DNA of 64,000 bases from Astropecten irregularis (lineage: Eukaryota > Echinodermata > Asteroidea > Paxillosida > Astropectinidae). The notes beneath the pieces were generated by a model. The model worked only from the letters and a program-made list of their open reading frames with translations. It was not told the origin of the DNA and ran no database searches. Position numbers and translations under genes: made by a program. Shown here piece by piece: positions 34,800 through 47,500 of this stretch. The DNA is taken from NCBI GenBank assembly GCA_963971285.1, contig OZ020248.1, positions 7,564,001 through 7,628,000 of the forward strand, in the 5' to 3' direction. The first letter of the stretch is position 1. Each line of letters begins with the position of its first letter.

Positions 34800-37700
34800 G
34801 TATTCAGGGAGAAATTTCCAACTCTAGCGTCAAAAAGTGTCTCATAGTCTAAGTGCAGTTTTAATGCGTCCTGCTCGGAGGCCTTCACGCATAGCGTGTG
34901 GTGCTATACTTGGATATTCGGCCCTAAACATGACTTTGGAATTTGTCACAGTCCATATTTTCCTGTACAGTACATTTTGGGCTACATGTCTTGCAAGTTT
35001 CAAGTCGATTGCCTCAGTATTCAGGGAGAAATTTCTAACTCTAGCGTCGAAAAAGAGTCCCATAGTCTAAGTGCAGTTTTAATGCGGCTTGCTCGGCGGC
35101 CTTCTCGCATAGCGTGTGGTGCTATACCTGGATTTTCGGCCATGAACATGACTTTGGAATTTGGCACAGCCCATATTTCCCTGTAGAGTACATTTTGGGC
35201 TACATGTCTTGCAAGTTTCAAGTCGATTGCCTCAGTATTCAGGGACAAATTTCCAACTCTAGCGTCAAAAAGTGTCTCATAGTCTAAGTGCAGTTTAAAT
35301 GCGGCCCGCTCGGCGGCCTTATGGCATAGCGTGTGGTGCTATACGTGGATTGTCGGCCATGAACATGACTTTGGAATTTGGCACAGCCCATATTTCCCTG
35401 TAGAGTTCATCTGGGGCTACATGTCGTGTAAGTTTCAAGTCGATTGCCTCAGTATTTAGGGAGAATTTTCCAACTCTAGCGTCGAAAAGTGTCTCATAGT
35501 CTAAGTGCAGTTTAAATGCGGCCTGCTCGGCGGCCTTATGGCATACCGTGTGGTGCTATACCTGGATTTTCGGCCATGAACATGACTTTGGAATTTGACA
35601 CAGCCCATATTTCCCTGTAGAGTTCATCTAGGGCTACATGTCCTGCAAGTTTTTTTTGTCGATTGCCTCAGTATTCAGGGAGAAATTTCCAACTCTAGCG
35701 TAAAAAAGTGTCTCATAGTCTAAGTGCAGTTTTAATGCGTCCTGCTCGGAGGCCTTCACGCATAGCGTGTGGTGCTTTACTTGGATTTTCGGACCTAAAC
35801 ATGACTTTGGAATTTGTCACAGTCCATATTTTCCTGTACAGTACATTTTGGGCTACATGTCTTGCAAGTTTCAAGTCGATTGCCTCAGTATTCAGGGAGA
35901 AATTTCCAACTCTAGCGTCGAAAAAGAGTCTCATAGTCTAAGTGCAGTTTTAATGCGGCTTGCTCGGCGGCCTTCTCGCATAGCGTGTGGTGCTATACCT
36001 GGATTGTCGGCCATGAACATGACTTTGGAATTTGGCACAGCCCATATTTCCCTGTAGAGTAAATCTGGGGCTACATGTCGTGCAAGTTTCAAGTCGATTG
36101 CCTCGGTATTTAGGGAGAATTTTCCAACTCTAGCGTCGAAAAAGAGTCTAATAGTCTAAGTGCAGTTTTAATGCGGCTTGCTCGGCGGCCTTCTCGCATA
36201 CCGTGTGGTGCTATACCTGGATTTTCGGCCATGAACATGACTTTGGAATTTGACACAGCCCATATTTCCCTGTAGAGTTCATCTGGGGCTACATGTCCTG
36301 CAAGTTTTTTTGTCGATTGCCTCAGTATTCAGGGAGACATTTCCAACTCTAGCGTCAAAAAGTGTCTCATAGTCTAAGTGCAGTTTTAATGCGTCCTGCT
36401 CGGAGGCCTTCACGCATAGCGTGTGGTGCTATACTTGGATATTCGGCCCTAAACATGACTTTGGAATTTGTCACAGTCCATATTTTCCTGTACAGTACAT
36501 TTTGGGCTACATGTCTTGCAAGTTTCAAGTCGATTGCCTCAGTATTCAGGGAGAAATTTCTAACTCTAGCGTCGAAAAAGAGTCCCATAGTCTAAGTGCA
36601 GTTTTAATGCGGCTTGCTCGGCGGCCTTCTCGCATAGCGTGTGGTGCTATACCTGGATTTTCGGCCATGAACATGACTTTGGAATTTGGCACAGCCCATA
36701 TTTCCCTGTAGAGTACATTTTGGGCTACATGTCTTGCAAGTTTCAAGTCGATTGCCTCAGTATTCAGGGACAAATTTCCAACTCTAGCGTCAAAAAGTGT
36801 CTCATAGTCTAAGTGCAGTTTAAATGCGGCCCGCTCGGCGGCCTTATGGCATAGCGTGTGGTGCTATACGTGGATTGTCGGCCATGAACATGACTTTGGA
36901 ATTTGGCACAGCCCATATTTCCCTGTAGAGTTCATCTGGGGCTACATGTCGTGTAAGTTTCAAGTCGATTGCCTCAGTATTTAGGGAGAATTTTCCAACT
37001 CTAGCGTCGAAAAGTGTCTCATAGTCTAAGTGCAGTTTAAATGCGGCCTGCTCGGCGGCCTTATGGCATACCGTGTGGTGCTATACCTGGATTTTCGGCC
37101 ATGAACATGACTTTGGAATTTGACACAGCCCATATTTCCCTGTAGAGTTCATCTAGGGCTACATGTCCTGCAAGTTTTTTTTGTCGATTGCCTCAGTATT
37201 CAGGGAGAAATTTCCAACTCTAGCGTAAAAAAGTGTCTCATAGTCTAAGTGCAGTTTTAATGCGTCCTGCTCGGAGGCCTTCACGCATAGCGTGTGGTGC
37301 TTTACTTGGATTTTCGGACCTAAACATGACTTTGGAATTTGTCACAGTCCATATTTTCCTGTACAGTACATTTTGGGCTACATGTCTTGCAAGTTTCAAG
37401 TCGATTGCCTCAGTATTCAGGGAGAAATTTCCAACTCTAGCGTCGAAAAAGAGTCTCATAGTCTAAGTGCAGTTTTAATGCGGCTTGCTCGGCGGCCTTC
37501 TCGCATAGCGTGTGGTGCTATACCTGGATTGTCGGCCATGAACATGACTTTGGAATTTGGCACAGCCCATATTTCCCTGTAGAGTAAATCTGGGGCTACA
37601 TGTCGTGCAAGTTTCAAGTCGATTGCCTCGGTATTTAGGGAGAATTTTCCAACTCTAGCGTCGAAAAAGAGTCTAATAGTCTAAGTGCAGTTTTAATGCG

Positions 37701-37960
37701 GCTTGCTCGGCGGCCTTCTCGCATACCGTGTGGTGCTATACCTGGATTTTCGGCCATGAACATGACTTTGGAATTTGACACAGCCCATATTTCCCTGTAG
37801 AGTTCATCTGGGGCTACATGTCCTGCAAGTTTTTTTGTCGATTGCCTCAGTATTCAGGGAGAAATTTCCAACTCTAGCGTCAAAAAGTGTCTCATAGTCT
37901 AAGTGCAGTTTTAATGCGTCCTGCTCGGAGGCCTTCACGCATAGCGTGTGGTGCTATACT
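34800..37960. repeat. Seven-monomer HOR, 1,525 bp, two tandem copies
   Basis: Copy 1 spans about 34.80-36.35 kb and copy 2 about 36.36-37.96 kb. Shared sites exactly 1,525 bp apart include the rare GAGTCTAATAGTC (36,145 and 37,670), the TTTACTTGGATTTTCGGACC monomer (35.78 and 37.30 kb) and the GACAAATTTCC / TTTAAA pair. The GAGTCTAATAGTC tag appears a third time at about 39.41 kb, 1,740 bp on, so part of the unit was copied again at an eight-monomer step. Confidence 0.85.
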
Positions 37961-38969
37961 TGCATTTTCGGACCTAAACATGACTTTGGAATTTGGCAGA
38001 GCCAATACTTTCCTGTAGAGTACATGTGGGGCTACATGTCGTGAGAGTTTCAAGTCGATTGCATCAGTATTCAGGGAGAAATATCCAACTCTAGCGTCAA
38101 AAAGTCACTCATAGTCTAAGTGCAGTTTTAATGCGGCCTGCTCGGCGGCCTTCTCTCATAGCGTGTGGTGCTATACTTGGATTTTCGGCCATGAACATGA
38201 CTTTGGAATTTGGCACAGCCCATATTTCCCTGTAGAGTACATTTTGGGCTACATGTCTTGCAAGTTTCAAGTCGATTGCCTCAGTATTCAGGGAGAAATT
38301 TCCAACTCTAGCGTCAAAAAGTGTCCCATAGTCTAAGTGCAGTTTTAATGCGGCTTGCTCGGCGGCCTTCTCGCATAGCGTGTGGTGCTATACCTGGATT
38401 TTCGGCCATGAACATGACTTTGGAATTTGGCACAGCCCATATTTCCCTGTAGAGTACATTTTGGGCTACATGTCTTGCAAGTTTCAAGTCGATTGCCTCA
38501 GTATTCAGGGACAAATTTCCAACTCTAGCGTCAAAAAGTGTCTCATAGTCTAAGTGCAGTTTAAATGCGGCCCGCTCGGCGGCCTTATGGCATAGCGTGT
38601 GGTGCTATACGTGGATTGTCGGCCATGAACATGACTTTGGAATTTGGCACAGCCCATATTTCCCTGTAGAGTTCATCTGGGGCTACATGTCGTGTAAGTT
38701 TCAAGTCGATTGCCTCAGTATTTAGGGAGAATTTTCCAACTCTAGCGTCGAAAAGTGTCTCATAGTCTAAGTGCAGTTTAAATGCGGCCTGCTCGGCGGC
38801 CTTATGGCATACCGTGTGGTGCTATACCTGGATTTTCGGCCATGAACATGACTTTGGAATTTGACACAGCCCATATTTCCCTGTAGAGTTCATCTAGGGC
38901 TACATGTCCTGCAAGTTTTTTTGTCGATTGCCTCAGTATTCAGGGAGAAATTTCCAACTCTAGCGTAAA

Positions 38970-40480
38970 AAAGTGTCTCATAGTCTAAGTGCAGTTTTAA
39001 TGCGTCCTGCTCGGAGGCCTTCACGCATAGCGTGTGGTGCTTTACTTGGATTTTCGGACCTAAACATGACTTTGGAATTTGTCACAGTCCATATTTTCCT
39101 GTACAGTACATTTTGGGCTACATGTCTTGCAAGTTTCAAGTCGATTGCCTCAGTATTCAGGGAGAAATTTCCAACTCTAGCGTCGAAAAAGAGTCTCATA
39201 GTCTAAGTGCAGTTTTAATGCGGCTTGCTCGGCGGCCTTCTCGCATAGCGTGTGGTGCTATACCTGGATTGTCGGCCATGAACATGCCTTTTGAATTTGG
39301 CACAGCCCATATTTCCCTGTAGAGTAAATCTGGGGCTACATGTCGTGCAAGTTTCAAGTCGATTGCCTCGGTATTTAGGGAGAATTTTCCAACTCTAGCG
39401 TCGAAAAAGAGTCTAATAGTCTAAGTGCAGTTTTAATGCGGCTTGCTCGGCGGCCTTCTCGCATACCGTGTGGTGCTATACCTGGATTTTCGGCCATGAA
39501 CATGACTTTGGAATTTGACACAGCCCATATTTCCCTGTAGAGTTCATCTAGGGCTACATGTCCTGCAAGTTTTTTTGTCGATTGCCTCAGTATTCAGGGA
39601 GAAATTTCCAACTCTAGCGTCAAAAAGTGTCTCATAGTCTAAGTGCAGTTTTAATGCGTCCTGCTCGGAGGCCTTCACGCATAGCGTGTGGTGCTATACT
39701 TGCATTTTCGGACCTAAACATGACTTTGGAATTTGGCAGAGCCAATACTTTCCTGTAGAGTACATGTGGGGCTACATGTCGTGAGAGTTTCAAGTCGATT
39801 GCATCAGTATTCAGGGAGAAATATCCAACTCTAGCGTCAAAAAGTCACTCATAGTCTAAGTGCAGTTTTAATGCGGCTTGCTCGGCGGCCTTCTCGCATA
39901 GCGTGTGGTGCTATACCTGGATTGTCGGCCATGAACATGACTTTGGAATTTGGCACAGCCCATATTTCCCTGTAGAGTAAATCTGGGGCTACATGTCGTG
40001 CAAGTTTCAATTCGATTGCCTCAGTATTCATTGAGAAATTTCCAACTCTAGCGTCAAAAAGTGTCTCATAGTCTAAGTGCAGTTTTAATGCGTCCTGCTC
40101 GGAGGCCTTCACGCATAGCGTGTGGTGCTTTACTTGGATTTTCGGACCTAAACATGACTTTGGAATTTGTCACAGTCCATATTTTCCTGTACAGTACATT
40201 TTGGGCTACATGTCTTGCAAGTTTCAAGTCGATTGCCTCAGTATTCAGGGAGAAATTTCCAACTCTAGCGTCGAAAAAGAGTCTCATAGTCTAAGTGCAG
40301 TTTTAATGCGGCTTGCTCGGCGGCCTTCTCGCATACCGTGTGGTGCTATACCTCGATTTTCGGCCATGAACATGACTTTGGAATTTGACACAGCCCATAT
40401 TTCCCTGTAGAGTTCATCTGGGGCTACATGTCCTGCAAGTTTTTTTGTCGATTGCCTCAGTATTCAGGGAGAAATTTCCA
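38970..40480. repeat. Five-monomer spaced repeat, 1,088 bp (38.97 and 40.06 kb)
   Basis: The TTTACTTGGATTTTCGGACC monomer with its CGAAAAAGAGTC follower occurs at 38.97 kb and again 1,088 bp later. Private changes distinguish the copies: GCCTTTTGAATTTGG at about 39.29 kb and CTCGATTTTCGG at about 40.35 kb. A GTGAGAGTTT monomer lies between them at about 39.78 kb. Confidence 0.65.
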
Positions 40481-43400
40481 ACTCTAGCGTCAAAAAGTGT
40501 CTCATAGTCTAAGTGCAGTTTTAATGCGTCCTGCTCGGAGGCCTTCACGCATAGCGTGTGGTGCTATACTTGGATTTTCGGCCATGAACATGACTTTGTA
40601 ATTTGGCAAAGCCCATATTTCCCTGTAGAGTTCATCTGGGGCTACATGTCGTGCAAGTTTCAAGTCGATTGCCTCAGTATTCAGGGAGAAATTTCCAACT
40701 CTAGCGTCAAAAAGTCACTCATAGTCTAAGTGCAGTTTTAATGTGGCCTGCTCGGCGGCCTTCTCTCATAGCGTGTGGTGCTATACTTGGATTTTCGGCC
40801 ATGAACATGACTTTGTAATTTGGCACAGCCCATATTTCCCTGTAGAGTTCATCTGGGGCTACATGTCGTGCAAGTTTCAAGTCGATTGCCTCAGTATTCA
40901 GGGAGAAATTTCCAACTCTAGCGTCAAAAAGTGTCTCATAGTCTAAGTACAGTTTTAATGCGGCCTTCGCATACCGAGTGGTGCTATACCTGGATTTTCG
41001 GCCATGAACATGAGTTTGGAATTTGGCACAGCCCATATTTCCCTGTAGAGTTCATCTGGGGCTACATGTCGTGTAAGTTTCAAGTCGATTGCCTCAGTAT
41101 TCAGGGAGAAATATCCAACTCTAGCGTCAAAAAGTGTCTCATAGTCTAAGTGTAGTTTAAATCCTGCCTGCTCGTCGGCCTTATGGCATAGCGTGTGGTG
41201 CTATACGTGGATTGTCGGCCATGAACATGACTTTGGAATTTGGCACAGCCCATATTTCCCTGTAGAGTTCATCTGGGGCTACATGTCGTGTAAGTTTCAA
41301 GTCGATTGCCTCAGTATTTAGGGAGAATTTTCCAACTCTAGCGTCGAAAAGTGTCTCATAGTCTAAGTGCAGTTTAAATGCGGCCTGCTCGGCGGCCTTA
41401 AGGCATACCGTGTGGTGCTATACCTGGATTTTCGGCCATGAACATGACTTTGGAATTTGACACAGCCCATATTTCCCTGTAGAGTTCATCTAGGGCTACA
41501 TGTCCTGCAAGTTTTTTTTTGTCGATTGCCTCAGTATTCAGGGAGAAATTTCCAACTCTAGCGTAAAAAAGTGTCTCATAGTCTAAGTGCAGTTTTAATG
41601 CGTCCTGCTCGGAGGCCTTCACGCATAGCGTGTGGTGCTTTACTTGGATTTTCGGACCTAAACATGACTTTGGAATTTGTCACAGTCCATATTTTCCTGT
41701 ACAGTAAATTTTGGGCTACATGTCTTGCAAGTTTCAAGTCGATTGCCTCAGTATTCAGGGAGAAATTTCCAACTCTAGCGTCGAAAAAGAGTCTCATAGT
41801 CTAAGTGCAGTTTTAATGCGGCTTGCTCGGCGGCCTTCTCGCATAGCGTGTGGTGCTATACCTGGATTTTCGGCCATGAACATGACTTTGGAATTTGACA
41901 CAGCCCATATTTCCCTGTAGAGTTCATCTGGGGCTACATGTCCTGCAAGTTTTTTTGTCGATTGCCTCAGTATTCAGGGAGAAATTTCCAACTCTAGCGT
42001 CAAAAAGTGTCTCATAGTCTAAGTGCAGTTTTAATGCGTCCTGCTCGGAGGCCTTCACGCATAGCGTGTGGTGCTATACTTGCATTTTCGGACCTAAACA
42101 TGACTTTGGAATTTGGCAGAGCCAATACTTTCCTGTAGAGTACATGTGGGGCTACATGTCGTGAGAGTTTCAAGTCGATTGCATCAGTATTCAGGGAGAA
42201 ATATCCAACTCTAGCGTCAAAAAGTCACTCATAGTCTAAGTGCAGTTTTAATGCGGCCTGCTCGGCGGCCTTCTCTCATAGCGTGTGGTGCTATACTTGG
42301 ATTTTCGGCCATGAACATGACTTTGTAATTTGGCACAGCCCATATTTCCCTGTAGAGTTCATCTGGGGCTACATGTCGTGCACGTTTCAAGTCGATTGCC
42401 TCAGTATTCAGGGAGAAATTTCCAACTCTAGCGTCAAAAAGTGTCTCATAGTCTAAGTACAGTTTTAATGCGGCCTTCGCATACCGAGTGGTGCTATACC
42501 TGGATTTTCGGCCATGAACATGAGTTTGGAATTTGGCACAGCCCATATTTCCCTGTAGAGTTCGTCTGGGGCTACATGTCGTGTAAGTTTCAAGTCGATT
42601 GCCTCAGTATTCAGGGAGAAATATCCAACTCTAGCGTCAAAAAGTGTCTCATAGTCTAAGTGCAGTTTAAATGCGGCCCGCTCGGCTGCCTTATGGCATA
42701 GCGTGTGGTGCTATACTTGCATTTTCGGACCTAAACATGACTTTGGAATTTGACACAGCCCATATTTCCCTGTAGAGTTCATCTGGGGCTACATGTCCTG
42801 CAAGTTTTTTTGTCGATTGCCTCAGTATTCAGGGAGAAATTTCCAACTCTAGCGTCAAAAAGTGTCTCATAGTCTAAGTGCAGTTTTAATGCGTCCTGCT
42901 CGGAGGCCTTCACGCATAGCGTGTGGTGCTATACTTGCATTTTCGGACCTAAACATGACTTTGGAATTTGGCAGAGCCAATACTTTCCTGTAGAGTACAT
43001 GTGGGGCTACATGTCGTGAGAGTTTCAAGTCGATTGCATCAGTATTCAGGGAGAAATATCCAACTCTAGCGTCAAAAAGTCACTCATAGTCTAAGTGCAG
43101 TTTTAATGCGGCCTGCTCGGCGGCCTTCTCTCATAGCGTGTGGTGCTATACTTGGATTTTCGGCCATGAACATGACTTTGTAATTTGGCACAGCCCATAT
43201 TTCCCTGTAGAGTTCATCTGGGGCTACATGTCGTGCACGTTTCAAGTCGATTGCCTCAGTATTCAGGGAGAAATTTCCAACTCTAGCGTCAAAAAGTGTC
43301 TCATAGTCTAAGTACAGTTTTAATGCGGCCTTCGCATACCGAGTGGTGCTATACCTGGATTTTCGGCCATGAACATGAGTTTGGAATTTGGCACAGCCCA

Positions 43401-44500
43401 TATTTCCCTGTAGAGTTCGTCTGGGGCTACATGTCGTGTAAGTTTCAAGTCGATTGCCTCAGTATTCAGGGAGAAATATCCAACTCTAGCGTCAAAAAGT
43501 GTCTCATAGTCTAAGTGCAGTTTAAATGCGGCCCGCTCGGCTGCCTTATGGCATAGCGTGTGGTGCTATACTTGCATTTTCGGACCTAAACATGACTTTG
43601 GAATTTGGCAGAGCCAATACTTTCCTGTAGAGTACATGTGGGGCTACATGTCGTGAGAGTTTCAAGTCGATTGCATAAGTATTCAGGGAGAAATATCCAA
43701 CTCTAGCGTCAAAAAGTCACTCATAGTCTAAGTGCAGTTTTAATGCTGCCTGCTCGGCGGCCTTCTCTCATAGCGTGTGGTGCTATACTTGGATTTTCGG
43801 CCATGAACATGACTTTGTAATTTGGCACAGCCCATATTTCCCTGTAGAGTTCATCTGGGGCTACATGTCGTGCAAGTTTCAAGTCGATTGCCTCAGTATT
43901 CAGGGAGAAATTTCCAACTCTAGCGTCAAAAAGTGTCTCATAGTCTAAGTACAGTTTTAATGCGGCCTTCGCATACCGAGTGGTGCTATACCTGGATTTT
44001 CGGCCATGAACATGAGTTTGGAATTTGGCACAGCCCATATTTCCCTGTAGAGTTCATCTGGGGCTACATGTCGTGTAAGTTTCAAGTCGATTGCCTCAGT
44101 ATTCAGGGACAAATTTCCAACTCTAGCGTCAAAAAGTGTCTCATAGTCTAAGTGCAGTTTAAATGCGGCCCGCTCGGCGGCCTTATGGCATAGCGTGTGG
44201 TGCTATACGTGGATTGTCGGCCATGAACATGACTTTGGAATTTGGCACAGCCCATATTTCCCTGTAGAGTTCATCTGGGGCTACATGTCGTGTAAGTTTC
44301 AAGTCGATTGCCTCAGTATTTAGGGAGAATTTTCCAACTCTAGCGTCGAAAAGTGTCTCATAGTCTAAGTGCAGTTTAAATGCGGCCTGCTCGGCGGCCT
44401 TATGGCATACCGTGTGGTGCTATACCTGGATTTTCGGCCATGAACATGACTTTGGAATTTGACACAGCCCATATTTCCCTGTAGAGTTCATCTAGGGCTA
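40480..44500. repeat. Zone 4: short-monomer mosaic
   Basis: No gene is present. The zone is rich in the 14-bp-deleted monomers (40,960, 42,470, 43,325 and 43,962), GTGAGAGTTT monomers and TTTAAA monomers, with few zone 3 HOR blocks. The T-tract reaches nine bases at about 41,512, the longest I noticed. Confidence 0.75.
41880..43590. repeat. Four-monomer tandem duplication, 855 bp period
   Basis: The segment 41.88-42.73 kb is repeated at 42.735-43.59 kb. Private variants shared at 855 bp are TCGTGCACGTTTC (about 42.38 and 43.23 kb), GAGTTCGTCTGG (about 42.56 and 43.42 kb) and GCTCGGCTGCC (about 42.68 and 43.54 kb). The period is four monomers minus 13 bp, because one is the short form. From about 42.95 kb a three-monomer part is copied again at 637 bp (43.59-44.2 kb), but that third copy lacks the GCACG and GTTCGTC variants. 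Confidence 0.85.
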
Positions 44501-47500
44501 CATGTCCTGCAAGTTTTTTTTGTCGATTGCCTCAGTATTCAGGGAGAAATTTCCAACTCTAGCGTAAAAAAGTGTCTCATAGTCTAAGTGCAGTTTTAAT
44601 GCGTCCTGCTCGGAGGCCTTCACGCATAGCGTGTGGTGCTTTACTTGCATTTTCGGACCTAAACATGACTTTGAAATTTGTCACAGTCCATATTTTCCTG
44701 TACAGTACATTTTGGGCTACATGTCTTGCAAGTTTCAAGTCGATTGCCTCAGTATTCAGGGAGAAATTTCCAACTCTAGCGTCGAAAAAGAGGCTCATAG
44801 TCTAAGTGCAGTTTTAATGCGGCTTGCTCGGCGGCCTTCTCGCATAGCGTGTGGTGCTATACCTGGATTTTCGGCCATGAACATGACTTTGGAATTTGGC
44901 ACAGCCCATATTTCCCTGTAGAGTTCATCTGGGGCTACATGTCGTGTAAGTTTCAAGTCGATTGCCTCAGTATTCAGGGAAAAATTTCCAACTCTAGCGT
45001 CAAAAAGTGTCTCATAGTCTAAGTGCAGTTTTAATGCGTCCTGCTCGGAGGCCTTCACGCATAGCGTGTGGTGCTATACTTGGATATTCGGCCCTAAACA
45101 TGACTTTGGAATTTGTCACAATCCATATTTTCCTGTACAGTACATTTTGGGCTACATGTCTTGCAAGTTTCAAGTCGATTGCCTCAGTATTCAGGGAGAA
45201 ATGTCTAACTCTAGCGTCGAAAAAGAGTCCCATAGTCTAAGTGCAGTTTTAATGCGGCTTGCTCGGCGGCCTTCTCGCATAGCGTGTGGTGCTATACCTG
45301 GATTTTCGGCCATGAACATGACTTTGGAATTTGGCACAGCCCATATTTCCCTGTAGAGTACATTTTGGGCTACATGTCTTGCAAGTTTCAAGTCGATTGC
45401 CTCAGTATTCAGGGAGAAATTTCCAACTCTAGCGTCAAAAAGTGTCTCATAGTCTAAGTGCAGTTTTAATGCGTCCTGCTCGGAGGCCTTATCGCATACC
45501 GTGTGGTGCTATACCTGGATTTTCGGCCATGAACATGACTTTGGAATTTGACACAGCCCATATTTCCCTGTAGAGTTCATCTGGGGCTACATGTCCTGCA
45601 AGTTTTTTTGTCGATTGCCTCAGTATTCAGGGAGAAATTTCCAACTCTAGCGTCAAAAAGTGTCTCATAGTCTAAGTGCAGTTTTAATGCGTCCTGCTCG
45701 GAGGCCTTCACGCATAGCGTGTGGTGCTATACTTGGATTTTCGGCCCTAAATATGACTTTGGAATTTGTCACAGTCCATATTTTCCTGTACAGTACATTT
45801 TGGGCTACATTTCTTGCAAGTTTCAAGTCGATTGCCTCAGTATTCAGGGAGAAATTTCCAACTCTAGCGTCGAAAAAGAGTCCCATAGTCTAAGTGCAGT
45901 TTTAATGCGGCTTGCTCGGCGGCCTTCTCGCATAGCGTGTGGTGCTATACCTGGATTTTCGGCCATGAACATGACTTTGGAATTTGGCACAGCCCATATT
46001 TCCCTGTAGAGTTCATCTGGGGCTACATGTCGTGCAAGTTTCAAGTCGATTGCCTCAGTATTCAGGGAAAATTTTCGAATTCTAGCGTCAAAAAGTGTCT
46101 CATAGTCAAAGTGCAGTTTTAATGCGGCCTGCTCGGAGGCCTTCACGCATAGCGTGTGGTGTTATACTTGGATTTTCGGCCATGAACATGACTTTGGAAT
46201 TTGACACAGCCCATATTTCCCTGTAGAGTTCATCTGGGGCTACATGTCCTGCAAGTTTTTTTTGTCGATTGCCTCAGTATTTAGGGAGAATTTTCCAACT
46301 CTAGCGTCGAAAAAGAGTCTCATAGTCTAAGTGCAGTTTTAATGCGGCTTGCTCGGCGGCCTACTCGCATACCGTGTGGTGCTATACCTGGATTTTCGGC
46401 CATGAACATGACTTTGGAATTTGACACAGCCCATATTTCCCTGTAGAGTTCATCTGGGGCTACATGTCCTGCAAGTTTTTTTGTCGATTGCCTCAGTATT
46501 TAGGGAGAATTTTCCAACTCTAGCGTCGAAAAAGAGTCTCATAGTCTAAGTGCAGTTTTAATGCGTCCTGCTCGGAGGCCTTCACGCATAGCGTGTGGTG
46601 CTATACGTGGATTGTCGGCCATGAACATGACTTTGGAATTTAGCACAGCCCATATTTCCCTGTAGAGTAAATCTTGGGCTACATGCCGTGCAAGTTTCAA
46701 GTCGATTGCCTCGGTATTTAGGGAGAATTTTCCAACTCTAGCGTCGAAAAAGAGTCTCATAGTCTAAGTGCAGTTTTAATGCGGCTTGCTCGGCGGCCTT
46801 CTCGCATACCGTGTGGTGCTATACCTGGATTTTCGGCCATGAACATGACTTTGGAATTTGACACAGCCCATATTTCCCTGTAGAGTTCATCTGGGGCTAC
46901 ATGTCCTGCAAGTTTTTTTGTCGATTGCCTCAGTATTCAGGGAGAAATTTCCAACTCTAGCGTCAAAAAGTGTCTCATAGTCTAAGTGCAGTTTTAATGC
47001 GTCCTGCTCGGAGGCCTTCACGCATAGCGTGTGGTGCTATACTTGGATTTTCGGCCCTAAACATGACTTTGGAATTTGGCACAGCCCATATTTCCCTGTA
47101 GAGTAAATCTGGGGCTACATGTCGTGCAAGTTTCAAGTCGATTGCCTCAGTATTCAGGGAGAAATTTCTAACTCTAGCGTCGAAAAAGAGTCCCATAGTC
47201 TAAGTGCAGTTTTAATGCGTCCTGCTCGGAGGCCTTCACGCATAGCGTGTGGTGCTATACTTGGATATTCGGCCCTAAACATGACTTTGGAATTTGTCAC
47301 AGTCCATATTTTCCTGTACAGTACATTTTGGGCTACATGTCGTGTAAGTTTCAAGTCGATTGCCTCAGTATTCAGGGAAAAATTTCCAACTCTAGCGTCA
47401 AAAAGTGTCTCATAGTCTAAGTGCAGTTTAAATGCGGCCTGCTCGGCGGCCTTATGGCATAGCGTGTGGTGCTATACGTGGATTGTCGGCCATGAACATG

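Larger units (their letters stand above)
18580..40480. repeat. Zone 3: homogenised core with 5-mer and 7-mer higher-order repeats
   Basis: There is no gene in these 22 kb. The same monomer types recur in blocks with little divergence. They are the TTGGATATTCGGCCC, GCATTTTCGGACC, TTGTATATTCGG, CGAAAAAGAGTCCC, GACAAATTTCC + TTTAAA, and CGAAAAGTG + TTTAAA monomers. Spacings between equivalent monomers cluster at 1,088-1,089 bp (five monomers; for example near 18.72/19.81, 32.66/33.74 and 38.97/40.06 kb) and 1,524-1,525 bp (seven; for example near 27.21/28.73, 34.84/36.36 and 35.71/37.23 kb). Block homogeneity with shared private variants is the signature of recent unequal exchange or segmental amplification. 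Confidence 0.85.
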
